Assembly: GCA_003508835.1 (NCBI GenBank)
Contig: PUFA01000057.1
Coordinates: forward strand, 10,366,501-10,430,500
Direction of reading: 5' to 3'
Source of the DNA: Eonycteris spelaea
Taxonomy: Eukaryota; Chordata; Mammalia; Chiroptera; Pteropodidae
DNA length: 64,000 nucleotides
Made by a program: the position numbers and the translations under genes. Under the pieces are notes generated by a model, which was given only the letters and a program-made list of their open reading frames with translations, searched no databases and was not told the origin of the DNA. Shown here piece after piece: positions 12,713 to 24,910 of the stretch (position 1 is its first letter; the number at the start of each line of letters is the position of its first letter).

Positions 12713-13269
12713 TGGCCTTAAAAGTACAAGATTTCTCTCTATAATGGCTCTTGCAGGTTGTGGAAACAGCTGAGTGAATTTTCATTAAATTTAGAAGTGG
12801 TCTGACTTACAACACAGGGTTTGTGGTGCCCCAGAAACTCCCTTTCAAGAGCTCTGGGAGGTGATGTTATCCAGGGCAGCTGCAGGCCTTACCTTGCATC
12901 TCCCACACTGCCTGCCTGTTCAGCCAGGTGCCTGCTTCAGGAGGAAAAACGGGTGGCAAGGATATATTTATTTTGAGGATAGTTAATGCTTTCTCCAATA
13001 AAACTGGATACTTAACTATTTGTTATTTTCCCTCTCCCTCTCCTTCTTCATCATCATTATAGGGAAGCAGGAATCCTAATGTTTGAAGTTGATATCTTGG
13101 AGGCACATACTATTCTCCTGCAGAAGGTTACACTGAAGATCCAACTGCTTTGACTTAAGGCAAGCATTTCTATTCTTTTTGTGGTTATTTCTAAAACCAG
13201 AGTAACAAGCTTTTTACTGGCACTCTCCTCAACAGCTTGGGAAAGATATTGGCAAAAGATTGGAATGAC

Positions 13270-13362
13270 CAGGCTTTATTCCCAGCTTTGTCTTTTGGGA
13301 GCTGGGTGGCCCTGAGTGAATTGTTAATTTCACTGAGCTTCAGAACCTTAACCTTTAAAGAG
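13270..13362 (+). mobile_element. Possible MIR fragment
   Basis: 'GAGCTGGGTGGCCCTGAGTG' then 'TTAATTTCACTGAGCTTCAG' resembles the MIR block 'agctgtgtgaccttgggcaa...ctctgagcctcag'. It is short and diverged. Confidence 0.45.
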
Positions 13363-13714
13363 GGTGGGGGCACACTCATGATCAGCGATTGTGATATGAT
13401 GTTGTAGGAGGACAGAGGCTTTGGCCCAAAACCTGGTGCTCAGAGATACAGGGGATGCAAGCTGAAAGGCTCTGAGAACTCCTCTCATAAACCAGTTACA
13501 GTTTTTCAGGGCATAGGAAAGGTCTGATTCTTCCAAGATCTTTTTATTTTTTTTTTTAACAAAGGTGCATACTTATTAGTGACAATTAAGAGTAAACTCT
13601 TATTATTGAAAATATTTAACCAGTGCTTTTTTGGTCATTTTGTAAATCACATTCTCTTTCAATCTGTCTACTATGAAAGTGAGTCCATGAGGGAAAGGTT
13701 GAATAGATTTTTCT

Positions 13715-13886
13715 AAACCTATGCTACTTGAACTTTATCGTGTGCATGAGTCACCTAAGGGGTCTTATTCAAAGGCAGATTCTGGTGCAGAAGGTCTATG
13801 GAGGCATGAGATTCTGCATTCCAACAAGCTTCCAGGCAATGCCAATCTACATTCTGAGGTCCAGACTTTGAATATCGAAAGTCTAG
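13715..13886 (+). mobile_element. MER5-type hAT-Charlie non-autonomous element
   Basis: Landmarks in order: 'GAACTTTATCGTGTGCATGA', 'GTCACCTAAGGGGTCTTATT', 'GGCAGATTCTGGTGCAGAAG', 'GAGATTCTGCATTCCAACAA', 'GCTTCCAGGCAATGCCAATC', 'GTCCAGACTTTGAATATC'. This is the same family as the element at 2.64 kb but retains more of the flanks. The inverted ends (ACTTGAACTTTA ... CAGACTTTGAAT) are visible but decayed. Confidence 0.85.
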
Positions 13887-15388
13887 AATAAAATGGTCAT
13901 TAACCAGCTTTGAGGCTCGAAGATTTTTTGTTAAGTACATAGCAAGGAAATAATTTTGAAAGGTGAGTTTTGGGGAAAAAGAAAAATATATTTTAAACTT
14001 CAAATATTTCTTTACATGTCAAGAATGTGGACAGATAGCTTCTGACCCTAAAGCTTTCTATAATTGTGACAAAGGAAGGTTGCAGGGTATGATGTAGAAC
14101 CATTGCCCAGCAAACAGCAAGGGGGAGGGAAAAGCCTCCTAGTTCCTGAGAGGGTCAGAGGGATGGGAGTAATAGATGGGCCTTGGCTATTCCTCCTCAG
14201 GTCAAATCCCTGGATGATGGAGGGGTATGAAACATTTAGATTATGTTTTCTGAGACTCTGAAGAAATCTGGCTGTATGTTCCTTTTTCCAGGAAGAGCAG
14301 CTGTAGAATATGATGAAAAGAAGTGGAATTGGGGTGGAGGGTCTTGACCTGGTATTTTGTCTTCCTCCCCTGCCCCTGTGGGAGCAAGGGTGCACTTCCC
14401 AGGGGCAAGTGCATACAGTCATTGAAGGATGAGGTTCATCTTGCCTGCTGAATGTTTTAGGGTGAGGGAGTACAGAAATCCCTGGAGTAAAGTCTGTTTG
14501 GTAGGGAATTCAAGTGGGAACTGAAGGTGAACATGGTTGGGACTCAGGATCTGCAGCTCCAAAATGTGAGAGTCAGTTTTGTGTGTAGCCCCCCTGCCCT
14601 GATCCAGGTACATGTTTTGCAGACACTCCAGCACAGGAAACTCCATGGTCTCCCAGAAGAACCAGGTAGGGTCAACACTTCATGGTGACATCCAATGCTA
14701 ATGTCCAGACCAAGAAAGGGGAGAAGTTCCTCATGGGGGATTAGTCAGACCTAGAAAAGTTCCTGGTCTGACCAGGGGCCTCTCCCAACACCTAAGGATA
14801 TGTAAGCATTTCTTAAAACTGGAGTCTTCTTGATGAGACAGAAGGAGAGGGATAAATTGCTCTGATGGGTAGGTAGCTTTTGAAGAAATGTAATAATTAG
14901 CTGACAAAGACTGCTTAAATAGAGAAGATGGTGTGACTTTTAATTAGCAGGCTTGCTCAGGCTTTCTCCACCTCTCCTAGTCTTTAGAAGGAATGCAGGT
15001 GGGAGGGACCTCAAAGTTGAGTTCAATTATAGGAAATAAACCAGTTTTTTCTTGGTACATGGGACAGTACTGTGTAATGCCACTCTTGCTACATTATCGA
15101 CTAATTGATTTAACAATAAATTAAATCTCACCACTCCAACACAAAAACATTTAATTTATATATTTTTTCTTTTAGATTGTGCCTTATTCATATGTATTTT
15201 ACCTAATTACAATAGAATGCCTGATATTTCATTCTCTTTTAAAATTGGACATTGCATTATATGTACTTTCATGCTTGCCTAAACTTCTTTATCTTTATTT
15301 TTATATATACAACCTTGCTACCATTTATTGAGAAAAATGTCAAATATGTGTATAGATAAACTTTAGTAAATATAAATGTAACATATAA
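13887..15388. other. Unassigned sequence
   Basis: No repeat recognised. A 124-codon minus frame (14048-14422) and an abutting 75-codon minus frame (14419-14646) overlap by one codon, but I see no domain, splice-consistent conservation or known similarity. I treat them as chance frames in a locally GC-richer stretch. Confidence 0.4.
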
Positions 15389-15551
15389 GTATACCTCATT
15401 TTATTACACTTCATTTTATTACACTTCAAGTATGTTGCATTTATTTATTTATTGCAAATGGAAGACAAGACCCTCCTTCAGCAAAAAGATTTGACTCACT
15501 TTATTGCAGTGGTCTGGACCAAACCAGAAATATCTCCGAGGTATGCCTATA
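15389..15551. mobile_element. Tigger-type miniature DNA transposon
   Basis: The two ends are inverted: TATACCTC at 15390-15397 against GAGGTATGCC at 15538-15547. The inner end 'TTATTGCAGTGGTCTGGACC' matches a well-known Tigger (mariner/pogo) family terminus. Only about 160 bp remain and no transposase is encoded, so it is an internally deleted derivative. It lies 10 bp upstream of the next Tigger-type element. Confidence 0.82.
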
Positions 15552-15561
15552 TATATGAACA

Positions 15562-16197
15562 CAGTCATGTGTCGCTTATTGATGAGGATATATTCTGAGA
15601 CATTTGAGCCATTAGATATTTTATCATTGTGCAAACATCACAGAGTGCACTTACACAAACCTAGATGGTTAGCCTACTACACACCTAAGCTATGTAGGAT
15701 AGCCTGTTGCTCCTAAGCTACAAGCCTGTATAGCACGTGACTGTACAAAACGACATGAGATTAAATCAAACACAAGATAAAATGATGCAATTGAGAGACT
15801 TAGTAAACATGAGATGTATGAATGAGGCTGTTGGCGTACCATAGCATATTGTTTTACATCAAACTTTGTTTTTAATAGGTAGACAAAATATATTCAAAAG
15901 CAATGATAAAAGTATAGTATAGTAAATACATAAACTAGTAAGAGTCATTTTCATCATTATCAAGTATTATGTACTGTACATAATTGTATGTACTATACTT
16001 CTATATGACTGGCAGCACAGTAGGTTTGTTTACACCAGCATCACCACAAACATGTGAATAATGCCTTACACTATGACGTTAAAGTGGCTAAGATGTCACT
16101 AGGCAATAGGAAATTTTCAACTCTGTTATAGTCTTATGGGACCACATATATACGCAGTCCATCCTTGGCCACAACATCGTTATGCAGTATATGACTG
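15562..16197 (+). mobile_element. MER2-like Tigger miniature element
   Basis: Terminal inverted repeats start CAGTCATGTGTCGCTTATTG (15562-15581) and end in the matching ...CGTTATGCAGTATATGACTG (16178-16197). Internal landmarks of the MER2/Tigger family follow in order: 'TTACACAAACCTAGATGGTT', 'GCCTACTACACACCTAAGCT', 'AGTATTATGTACTGTACATA', 'GGTTTGTTTACACCAGCATC', 'GTCTTATGGGACCACATATA'. Most of the transposase-bearing centre is missing. At 636 bp it is a deletion derivative that depended on an autonomous Tigger. I cannot see a clean TA target duplication. Confidence 0.92.
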
Positions 16198-16304
16198 TCT
16201 ATCTATTAGATATATATGTAAATCTTCCTTTTATAGTAAATGATGAATCCAAACAGTAATCTAATAAGTTAGAAATGACTTTAGAATTGTAAATTGTTCT
16301 TGCT

Positions 16305-16890
16305 CATCCATCCAACAAATATTTACTGAGTGCTTTCTGTGTATGGGACATGATAGATAATGTGGTGACTATGATGGGTGACCCAGTCCTTGTCATAAGG
16401 GCTGGGCACACATGTAAATTACTCTTTTTCATGACAATTTGGGGTGCTAGAGAGAAGTATAAATATTGCTGCAATGGTTCAGAGTGGAAGGTCTGGAAGG
16501 TGGCATTTAAGCTGGGTTTCGATGGGAGAGGTGGGAAAATATTATATGTGGGTGGAATGTGTGAGCAGTAAGGTGGAGGCAGAAAGGTCAAGATATGTTC
16601 TAGAAACAGACAATAGGGCAGGAATATGAGCAGGGCATAAGGAGGTGGAGCAAGAAGGTCAGACTCTGGTTAAAGTGTGCTGGGCCTAAATGCCAGGCAC
16701 AGAACCCCAGATTTTATTGAATAGGGAATGGGGAGTAATGGATGTTTTTAAGCTGAAAAAATCACATGATTAATGTAGTAGATTAATCTGATAGAAATAT
16801 CCAAGATGTAGAGCGAGGTACTAGAAAAAGGAAAATAGACTAACATTGCAACGGTCCAGGAACAAAGCAACTGAGAAGAGGGCAAGATGG
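16305..16890 (-). mobile_element. L2 LINE fragment, minus strand
   Basis: On the plus strand it opens with the reversed L2 3' terminus ('CCAACAAATATTTACTGAGT', then GCTTTCTGTGTATGGGA). It continues through 'GGTGGAGGCAGAAAGG', 'GGGCCTAAATGCCAGGCACA', 'GAATAGGGAATGGGGAGTAA' and 'AACGGTCCAGGAACAAAGC', all reversed L2 ORF2/3' UTR blocks. Overlapping plus frames of 61-73 codons here are antisense to L2 and have no coding value. Confidence 0.75.
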
Positions 16891-18489
16891 AGCCTTAGAA
16901 GAGAAGATGCTCAGGATTTGGCAGCTTGCTTTTTTCCCTATCTATAGTAAATAAAATAATTTTACGTGGTTTGGCATCCTTCATTGTGCTGCCATATTTG
17001 GAAGTGTGAAAAGCTGGAGGTCTCTGCCTTTTCAGAGGCTGGCTTGGATGAACTTCATTGGTTCTGCTAACTGTAAGTAATTAGCATACTTATAATAGAA
17101 CTCAGGTTCAGATAGCAGAACTTGAGAATCAATATAGAGAGTGTTATTATTGGTAGGAAATGTGTTGGTCAGTGGAGGAAATAAAATAGTGAGTGACAAC
17201 CATCTTGCTGGTTATTAGCATTGGCACAGTTGGGTGCAGTGATAGGCAAACCAAATTTGCACTGAAATATTTTATTGTCCTACTGGTTAAAGTTCTGCTA
17301 TGAAGAGATGGTGCTTTGTGTCTTCTTATTGAGAAGTGAATGTCCTTTATAAGGAACAAGAACTGAGACGTTAAGAAGAGGCTGGTGTAAGGCCTTTGAC
17401 ATGGTGTCCTCCTGTGCTAGCCCCTTAAGATGGACACGTCTATGTCATATTGACCCTTTAAGAGAGGGCCTCCAGGTATTCTTTCTTGGCTGTCTTTGAT
17501 TTCTCTGTTCCCTTTTCTGAAACTTTAAAAAATTTTTTGTTGCCTAGGTTTAACCCCTAAAAATTGCTGTTTTATCTCTTGGCCCTGTGATAGCTATACC
17601 TGTTTGGATTTTCCAGTTCAAACCCACCTCTGGTGTTCATTCAGAAGAAGGCTCTGCCTTAAGCCTTCTCTCCAGACCCACCATGGGATTGAGGTGCCCA
17701 CCATGGCAGTGCCTACTTTCTCCAGGGGCTTGTCCAGGTCAACCATACAGAACTTTGATTGGGAAAAACTAGGGAATGAGGGCCTTATTTACTTTATCTC
17801 TCAATGGTGTTTAAGCCATCAGAACTCATTGGGAGTTTCAAGACTGTTTTTGTTTTTCAGCTGTGGGTCACATAATCAGAAACCCATAGGCCTATGAGCT
17901 ATGTTGATTGTTGATGGTACTACACTTGGGGCACAAAATTTGAAAAACTTTGTTTTGTCCAATTTTGTTTTTCCCAATAATCCCATATAACACACCAGTC
18001 CTTAATGCCACATAGTGTATTCAATTCGAGCCACTCAAAAGTTACTTATTGGGCTATATTTGACTCCTATTGCAATACCGATTGATTCAGGTCTACAAGA
18101 GTGCCTTTGGGTGAGAAGTTAGAAAAACATAGCAGGTCATTGGGTAACTTCATAAGTTCTACTATCTCCACTGCTTCAGGCATATGTTTTAAAGAAAAAT
18201 GTGGCCAAAAATCTTCAGTTGGCTCTGCTGTCCTTGCAACATAGGTTTGCAAGCATACTGTAAGAGTCTACAGGGTAGAACACAAATATCTAAAAGTTAT
18301 AGATCAAGGTGGGCAGAAAGTAGTTATCCTCTAGATTCTCATTTTTACAGATACATGTCAGCACATCGCTGATTTGGTATATGACGCTGGTAGTGCTTGG
18401 GAAAAATTTAACAGGTGCACTGTATTCAGGGAGGGGGTGGATGGAGAAAGAGAAGTGAAGCCTGAGCGAGGCATAATTCTAAGATCTTC
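16891..18489. other. Unassigned sequence
   Basis: About 1.6 kb without a recognised element. Small frames (97 codons at most) show no domain. Confidence 0.45.
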
Positions 18490-18830
18490 CCCATGACTCC
18501 CACCTACTGGTATTTGTGCCCTATAAAGTCCCTTCCTGGATGGGACCTGTGACTTGCTTTGGCCAAAAGAATATGGCAAAGGGAAAAAATTATAGATGTC
18601 ATTAAGGTCTCAAAGCAGCTGACTTGGCATTAATCAAACGGAAATGATCCAAGCTGAGGCTGGGTTCATCAGGTGAGATCTTAAAAGATGACCTGGATCC
18701 TCATTAAGGTCAGAGGCTCTCTGGCTAGACTGAAGAAATAAGCTGCCATGTAGTGAAGTGGCCTATGAAGAGGGCCATGTGGCAAGGGCCTACAAACCAC
18801 AACCTTCCAACATCAGCTCACCCCTGGTTC
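18490..18830 (+). mobile_element. MLT1-like ERVL-MaLR LTR fragment
   Basis: Matches the middle of MLT1-type LTRs: 'GAATATGGCAAAGGGAAAAA', 'AGCAGCTGACTTGGCATTAA', 'TCAGGTGAGATCTTAAAAGA', 'GGCTAGACTGAAGAAATAAG', 'CTGCCATGTAGTGAAGTGGC', 'GGGCCATGTGGCAAGG'. The 3' part with the polyadenylation signal is not recognisable, so this is a truncated solo LTR. The 91-codon plus frame at 18758-19033 starts inside it and is incidental. Confidence 0.75.
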
Positions 18831-21594
18831 CTGGGGACAGCTTTTGTCTAAGCTGGACACAGGGTGGCTGGCACAGTTTTACATTTGCTCCAGGGGTGGA
18901 CAGGGGAAAGGGAGAGACTTCAGGAAGGGCTTCTGCTAAAGTGGTCATAACCTTTCTAGCAGCCCCAGAAGTCAGGTGGCCACTTTGGGATCTGTCCAGC
19001 TTTGGAAGATTAGTAGTCCTAGCTACTCTATGACTAGTTAGGCCTCTCCTTTCTAAATAAGCAGGCTCTACAACATCCATCTCCTTTTTTCCTGGTCAGT
19101 TCTTGGTAGCTCTATAGCTGAGGTATCCATATCTTTTCCATTTGGTCCTTGCATTTGGGGATACTAATGCCCCGCTCTGGCTGTTTCAAGTGTCTTGGGG
19201 CTCAGGCCTACGCTGGTTAGCTCAACTAAATCCCCTGGCCATAGGTACCAGTTTGGGAGTTGGCTTTACACTCCAAAAGAGCCTCAGTGAACATGTGCTG
19301 TGGTGTCTGGATTTAAAAAGTGCTTCGGTCCTTTGAAGGGATTGCCACTCTCCTTCCTGGATGTGGCTAAAGAAGCTTTCAATCGTAAGAGTTGCTGGGA
19401 ATTATTTTGCTATTCTGTATGAAAGATGACCACACAGAGAAAGATGAGAAAAATATGATGAATCCAGGTCCTTAATGATCCTACTATGCCTACTAACTCG
19501 AAAACTTCCCTCCTTCTGGACCTCCAGTGATGGGATCCCTGAAGCCATTCTGGTATGAGCTTGGGTGCAGCCCTTCCCAGAAAGGGCTTAGTTGGGCTAG
19601 CTGAAATTTTAGAAAAGTAGAACCTCATTGGCAAAAAGAATCACCTTTAGTAATTCTATGTTTGCACCTTTCAAAGACCTCATAGCCCAGCAGACCTCAC
19701 AAATGCTGGTAAATTTCCCTCAAACTATCATCAAATAAAATGTCCACTTCCATTTTGCAAAATGTCTCCATTTGAAAAATCTGAGAGGCTTAGAGAAAAG
19801 CAACATTTTTCTTCTAAAAATATCTATACCAGGATTACAACAATTATAAGGATTACTGAAATTAAAAAATCCTTTTGGGATTGAGATTTGCATTTGCAAA
19901 ATGATTTGCAACCAGACCTGCCAGGTAGCACTTCATGGAAATCAAGAAGTGAGTTTTGAATATCTAGGCCATTTTCTCCTGTGGCATCCAAATCCATAAT
20001 AAAATCAACTTTTTAGCTGTCTGGAATAGATAAGCCTAAATGCTCAAAGTAGCTCTCCTAAAAGTGCTGAATAATTGTGATAAAAGTAGATGCAGCCAGG
20101 ACACAGTCATTTTAATTGACTTACTCTAATTCTCTAAATCAGTTTATTACCTAAGAAGCTCCTCAATTTAGTTCTCACCCTGCATCTACCTTCTATAGTT
20201 TTCATAGCTGGCTCCTCAACCCTGAATAACTAAACTTGTGGCAGAGGCATTAGGGTTGGTTTGAAATGGCAGGATTTTCCCACTAATTTCTCCATTCAGG
20301 ATTTCATTCATTCAAAGGAGACTTTGTGTTTCCCGTATTTCCTTCCCCTGCTTGTCTGAATCTAAAATGAATCTGAACTAAAAGTACTTGTTGAGCGGTT
20401 ATGCTCCCAGCTGTAATTTGGAGTCACGGTATGAATATTTTATACTCAAAGAGTCACTGAAGATTTGTAGGAGGTTTTTAAAAATAAATGAATACACTCA
20501 TTTTTGTTGGCATAGGTAGACTATAGCTGGGGGAAAACAAAAATACAGGACAAACCCTCAGTCATTAGTCTTTAAAAAATGAATTTGAATTTGTGTTTTG
20601 GGATGATCAGGAGTAAGTGTGGTGAGCACACAGTGTCCTTCAGAGGAAAGAAAGACCAGGATGAAGGAGAACTGGGTAGGAAACAAACACAAAAGTCACC
20701 CAAATGCTCCACTCTCAAATTAAACCCACCCAAATTCCAGAGGTGCAGTTTCAGAAGGTGCTCTTCATGTCCTGGCAGAAATTAGGTGTTGAACTGGGGA
20801 GCCAGCATTCAGATGCCTGTGGCTTCCTTTCACTGCAAAAATAGACTTAAAAAATAATCCGGTTTTTGGCAAAGTCTCTTCCAAGATGGAGCGACCTGAG
20901 TAGCCCCTTTACTTTCAGTGTGTTTGCTGTTGCAGTGAGCCTGTAGCCTGGTGAGCTCATAGGTACTTCAAAGCTGTTGAATACAGTTGAAACAGAATAT
21001 TAATACACGTTAACTAAGCATTTCTTTTTTTCTTCTTCTATAAATTTATGAGGTTTATTCTCCTAATAATATCTATTCGATTATAGGGAGGTTCCTGTTA
21101 AGTAATTTTCTTTAGCTTTCAAGAGTTAGATGTTAACGAGATACTACAGGAATACTTGCTGCTTTTCTTATAACTGATTGTAAAACCTGAAAACATGTAC
21201 TTCTTAAAGTGATGAGTATTCAAAATCTGAAGATATTTTATTTTTTTTTTACATAAGCAGATAAAATTGCCATTTATTAGATATATCAACATTCATCCAC
21301 ATGGAAATATGCAGGTCATTAGCTTAGTATAATTTGACTATTTACATTACTTTTGACTTACTGGGGCATAAATAAAACTTTTATAGTACATACAGGGTGG
21401 CTATCTGATACACAGAACATTAAAATCGGGGGTGGGATTTCTGGGGGTTAGATGTAGAGCCCACATATTTAACATTCACTGTTTTAAATGACCAATTCTA
21501 GCATGAGTGGAATTCAGTGCCAGTACTTAGCCTATTTTTAAACTAGTGTAATAACCCTAGTCATACTGTTCAATGCTTGCTTTTTAAAATAAAT
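18831..21594. other. Unassigned sequence
   Basis: About 2.8 kb with no recognised repeat, containing overlapping 91- and 96-codon frames on opposite strands at 18758-19080 that look like chance. No exon or regulatory signature can be supported. Confidence 0.4.
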
Positions 21595-21855
21595 AACCAC
21601 TTCCATGTTCTGGCCACTGTGAATAATGAAGCTATGAACATTGATGTGCAAATATCTTTATGGATATGATTTTTAAGTCTTTGGGGTAAATACCAAAAGA
21701 GAGATTGCTGGATCATATGGTAGATCAATTCTTAGTTTTTTGAGGATCCTCCATACTGTTTTCCATAGTGGCTGTACCAATTTTCACTCCCATCAGCAGC
21801 GCATGAGGGTTTTTTTTTCTCCACATCCTCTCCATCATTTGTTATTACTTGTCCT
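21595..21855 (-). mobile_element. L1 ORF2 3' end fragment, minus strand
   Basis: Reversed L1 text is unmistakable: 'GGATTGCTGG'-type block at 21701-21715 (GAGATTGCTGGATCATATGG), 'CCATACTGTTTTCCATAGTG' and the 'CTCCACATCCTCTCCATCAT' block. This is the 3' part of L1 ORF2 and adjoining UTR read from the opposite strand. A near-identical stretch occurs at 44.69-44.83 kb, showing both come from related L1 subfamilies. The A/G-rich run at 21880-21905 follows it. Confidence 0.93.
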
Positions 21856-21929
21856 GATGTCACTCTAATAAACTTCATTAAAAAAAAGAAGAAGAAAGAA
21901 AGAAGGTATTGCTTAAACTAGGAAATATC

Positions 21930-22095
21930 CTATTCACTGCAGCTTTGTTTAGAATAGTGAAAAGGCAAAAAAAGGTAAAAAAAGAAAAAAAGAGGAAATA
22001 ATCTAAAGTCAATCGACAAGAACTGGTTAAATAAATTATACGCACGCACTCGGATTTAAGGCAATCATTAAAATAAATGAGAAAGATCAAAAAAG
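21930..22095 (+). mobile_element. L1 3' fragment, plus strand
   Basis: Forward-reading L1 text: 'CACTGCAGCTTTGTTTAGAA', a 'GGAAATAATCTAAAGTCAAT' block, then 'GAACTGGTTAAATAAATTAT' and 'GGCAATCATTAAAATAAATG'. This is the part of L1 ORF2/3' UTR that describes 'ggttaaataaattatggtac'. It is opposite in orientation to the fragment just upstream. Confidence 0.75.
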
Positions 22096-22493
22096 AAATA
22101 AGTAACCACGATTAAGTTATTTTTGCCTTGTACTTAAGGAGATCTAGTCTTTACTTTCACTTGTTTATTAGGTCAATTCTGTTTACCAAAATGGATGTTA
22201 AAAACTATATGAGCCTGAAAGAATTCTCAACCAAGCCTAGTCTTGTCTTTCATCTTGATTGCATTAATTCCAAAATGATTCAATCCACAATAGCACAAGG
22301 GGATGAGGACTTTGCCTTTAATTACTTTGTTGTTCACTCAACTCTTAGACTGTGAGTTTTCAGCCCACCCCCAGGCTGTAAGCTTCTCAAAGGTCAAGAA
22401 CCATATTTTCTCGATGTCACGTAAAATTTCTAAGGTTCTTGGCAGCACTCTGTGTCCTGCAAAGTACTCACTGTTCTCAGAAAATTGTAAGTC

Positions 22494-23080
22494 ATTGAAA
22501 AAAGAAATTGGAAAGATACAAATGGAAGCATGTACTGTGCTCATGGACAGGAAGAATCAACATCATTAAAATGGCTACACTACCCAAAGCAATCCATAGA
22601 TTCAATACAATCCTTATCAAAATACCAATGGCATTTTTCAGAGAGCTAGAACAAATAATCCTAAAATTTATATGAAACCATAAAAGACCCTGAATAGTAA
22701 CAACAATCTTAAGAAAGAACAAAGTTGGAGGTATTGCACTACTTGATATCAAACTATACTACAAGCCTACAGCAATCAAAACAGTATGGTACTGGCATAA
22801 AAACAAATACATTGATCAATGTAACAGAATAGAGAGCCCAGAAATAAATCCACACCTATACTATCACATAATGTATAACAAAGGAGGCAAGCATTTACAA
22901 TGGGGTAAAGAAAATCTCTTCAATAAATGGTGCTGGGAAAATTGGACAGATATATGCAAAAAAAAAAAAAAAAAAAAAAGGACTACCCTCTTACACCATA
23001 TACAAGAATAATAGACTCAAAGTACTCGATGGTTTGTTTGCTGGTGCTGACAAGACCTAAAAACTTATCCCTGAAAAAAT
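22494..23080 (+). pseudogene. L1 ORF2 C-terminal fragment, dead
   Basis: Forward L1 ORF2 sequence downstream of the reverse transcriptase core: 'GAAGAATCAACATCATTAAA', 'CCAATGGCATTTTTCAGAGA', 'CAGTATGGTACTGGCATAAA', 'AATGGTGCTGGGAAAATTGG'. The first residues still read [13 protein letters not shown], resembling L1 ORF2, before a stop at 22567-22569. Later parts fall in other frames. An A-run (about 22959-22978) interrupts the element and L1 homology resumes after it ('CTCTTACACCATATACAAGA'). So the A-run is an internal expansion or a nested tail, not the L1 end. Confidence 0.92.
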
Positions 23081-24489
23081 CTACTACTAAAATGTAGCAA
23101 AACTGAAAACAAAAAAGTGAGAGAGTATTCTTTCCCACTACGGCCTCACCACTTCTAAAAACAACTGCCTGTTCAAATGCAAATGCAGTTTCTAAATGAG
23201 TTTATTAGGAGAATGTCAATGAAAATAATTTTAATAGCATTCTGGCATTAAGAATAAGGCTTAATGAAAACACAATTTTACCTTAATTAGACTGAAATAG
23301 CTCAACATTGTACACATAATCTGAAACGATCTTACTTCAGCTCACATAGTACACTGACAAGTCACTATTATAAGCTTTTAAGAAATGGATTTCTAATATT
23401 TGATCTCTCATAGTGTTTATTCAAAATTTAATTTTACCACTAATTTTTGCATTAGAGTAGTCATTAAGGCAACACCTTTCTTATTACTGTAATAAGACAC
23501 ATTCAAACAAAGGCATTTCAGAGTACTTGGGACTTATTAAAAGTTCACACTTACAGGTTTCCTTTGAGCTCGTCAGTGCTTTTTGCCTTTGATCAGCTTC
23601 TTTCCCATTCATAGGAATGAACATTTTACATCAAATTTTAAGGCCTGTTTTTCTATTGTATCTTTTCATTGATCTCCTCTCCAGAGTCTACTCTGAAAAA
23701 TTGATGCTCTCTTTTAATATTTGTATTCCTGCTCTGGACTATTGTAGGCAGGAAGGTGAGAACAGAAGAAGTGTGTGTGTGTGTGGGGGGGGAATCTTAT
23801 GTGTCCTTCTAATGAAGGGGAGAATGTCATTGCCAATACCACTCCTGAAGAGACTTGTCCCAGAAACAGGTACAAGTATGCAGAAGGAATATTTTTGCTA
23901 CTTTACTGGGACATCTCAGATGGTCATGCAGATGAGATAATTAGACCCTGCTTCAGGTAACTTAACTGAAACATTTCCATAGACTTGGTAGGGCCTTAGA
24001 GAAAGTGAGTGATGTGTGTTAGAACAATATAGACTGGAGTGAGGTGGTACTGACTTGCATTTCTGGGCCGTATAAGAAAGAGCTGTTTTCTTAACTTCTT
24101 GAACACCAATAACCTTGCCTAAGAATTGAGGATAAAATAAAATGGCAATCTCACTAGGTCTTTGAGGCTTAATATTTAATGAACAAATTCATACATAATA
24201 CCACTCCTTGGCACAAGGTAAGTGAAGTGAGGTCCTTCCTGTCCTGTCTTCATGACCTCCCACAAACTTCTAATATAGACCAGTGCCTCCCCTTATGACT
24301 CAAATACAGCTGAGTTTCTGCTAGTAAGGAAAACAAGTAAGGATGTTGCCCAATGTGTAGACAACCATAGTGTCTCCTCAACATACAAGAGCACAAGTGA
24401 GATGAAGAATCCAGATTGGGGAAAAGCCCAATTCAAAGAAAAGAAAAGAATTCTCTATTGTGAGTCCTTCATGTTATAATTCTCTCTCA
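23081..24489. other. Unassigned AT-rich sequence
   Basis: No recognised repeat beyond a short GTGTGTG/GGGGG tract at 23771-23791. The 107-codon frame across that tract has no domain. Confidence 0.45.
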
Positions 24490-24910
24490 TTTGTGCTTAA
24501 GAAACTCTTGCTTTCCCTTTCCACCCTTCCTTTGTCCAATTTTCCTTCTTCCTCAGGGTTTATTTTTACTAAGAGTAATCTCCACTCATGTAGGTACTCA
24601 GACTCCAAACCAAGTCTTGTCCTTCCTTTCTTACTTTCCCACACATACAATGTTCAATCTGCAAGACCCTTTGTTTCTACCTTCAAACACCCCCTATCAC
24701 CTCCACTGTTGCCTCCCTGGTCCAAATCACCATGACATCTTTTTAGTTCTCTGAACTACTTCAGGAACTGCTTAGTGGGTTTTCTCCTTCTATGCTTCTT
24801 CCCAGCTTACAACAAAGAGGGATTCTTGAAATGTGTAAATCTGATCATATCTCTTCCATCCTGAAACCCTCCAATGACTTCCCATTGAATTCAGAATAGA
24901 ATCTCTGCAA
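24490..24910 (+). mobile_element. L2 LINE ORF2 3' fragment, plus strand
   Basis: Forward L2 blocks: 'CACCTCCACTGTTGCCTCCC', 'TGGTCCAAATCACCATGACA', 'GTGTAAATCTGATCATATCT' and 'AACCCTCCAATGACTTCCCA'. This is the C-terminal coding part of the L2 reverse-transcriptase ORF. The open frame of 87-91 codons here is a remnant of L2 or its shadow. It is too diverged to be functional. Confidence 0.85.

Noticed and set aside
14048..14646. Two abutting minus frames as a frameshifted gene
   Set aside because: No similarity to any family I recognise in either part. Joining them would be speculation.
22303..22569. 88-codon plus frame
   Set aside because: Its end is the start of the L1 ORF2 remnant and its beginning is unique DNA, so it is a chance fusion that stops soon after.
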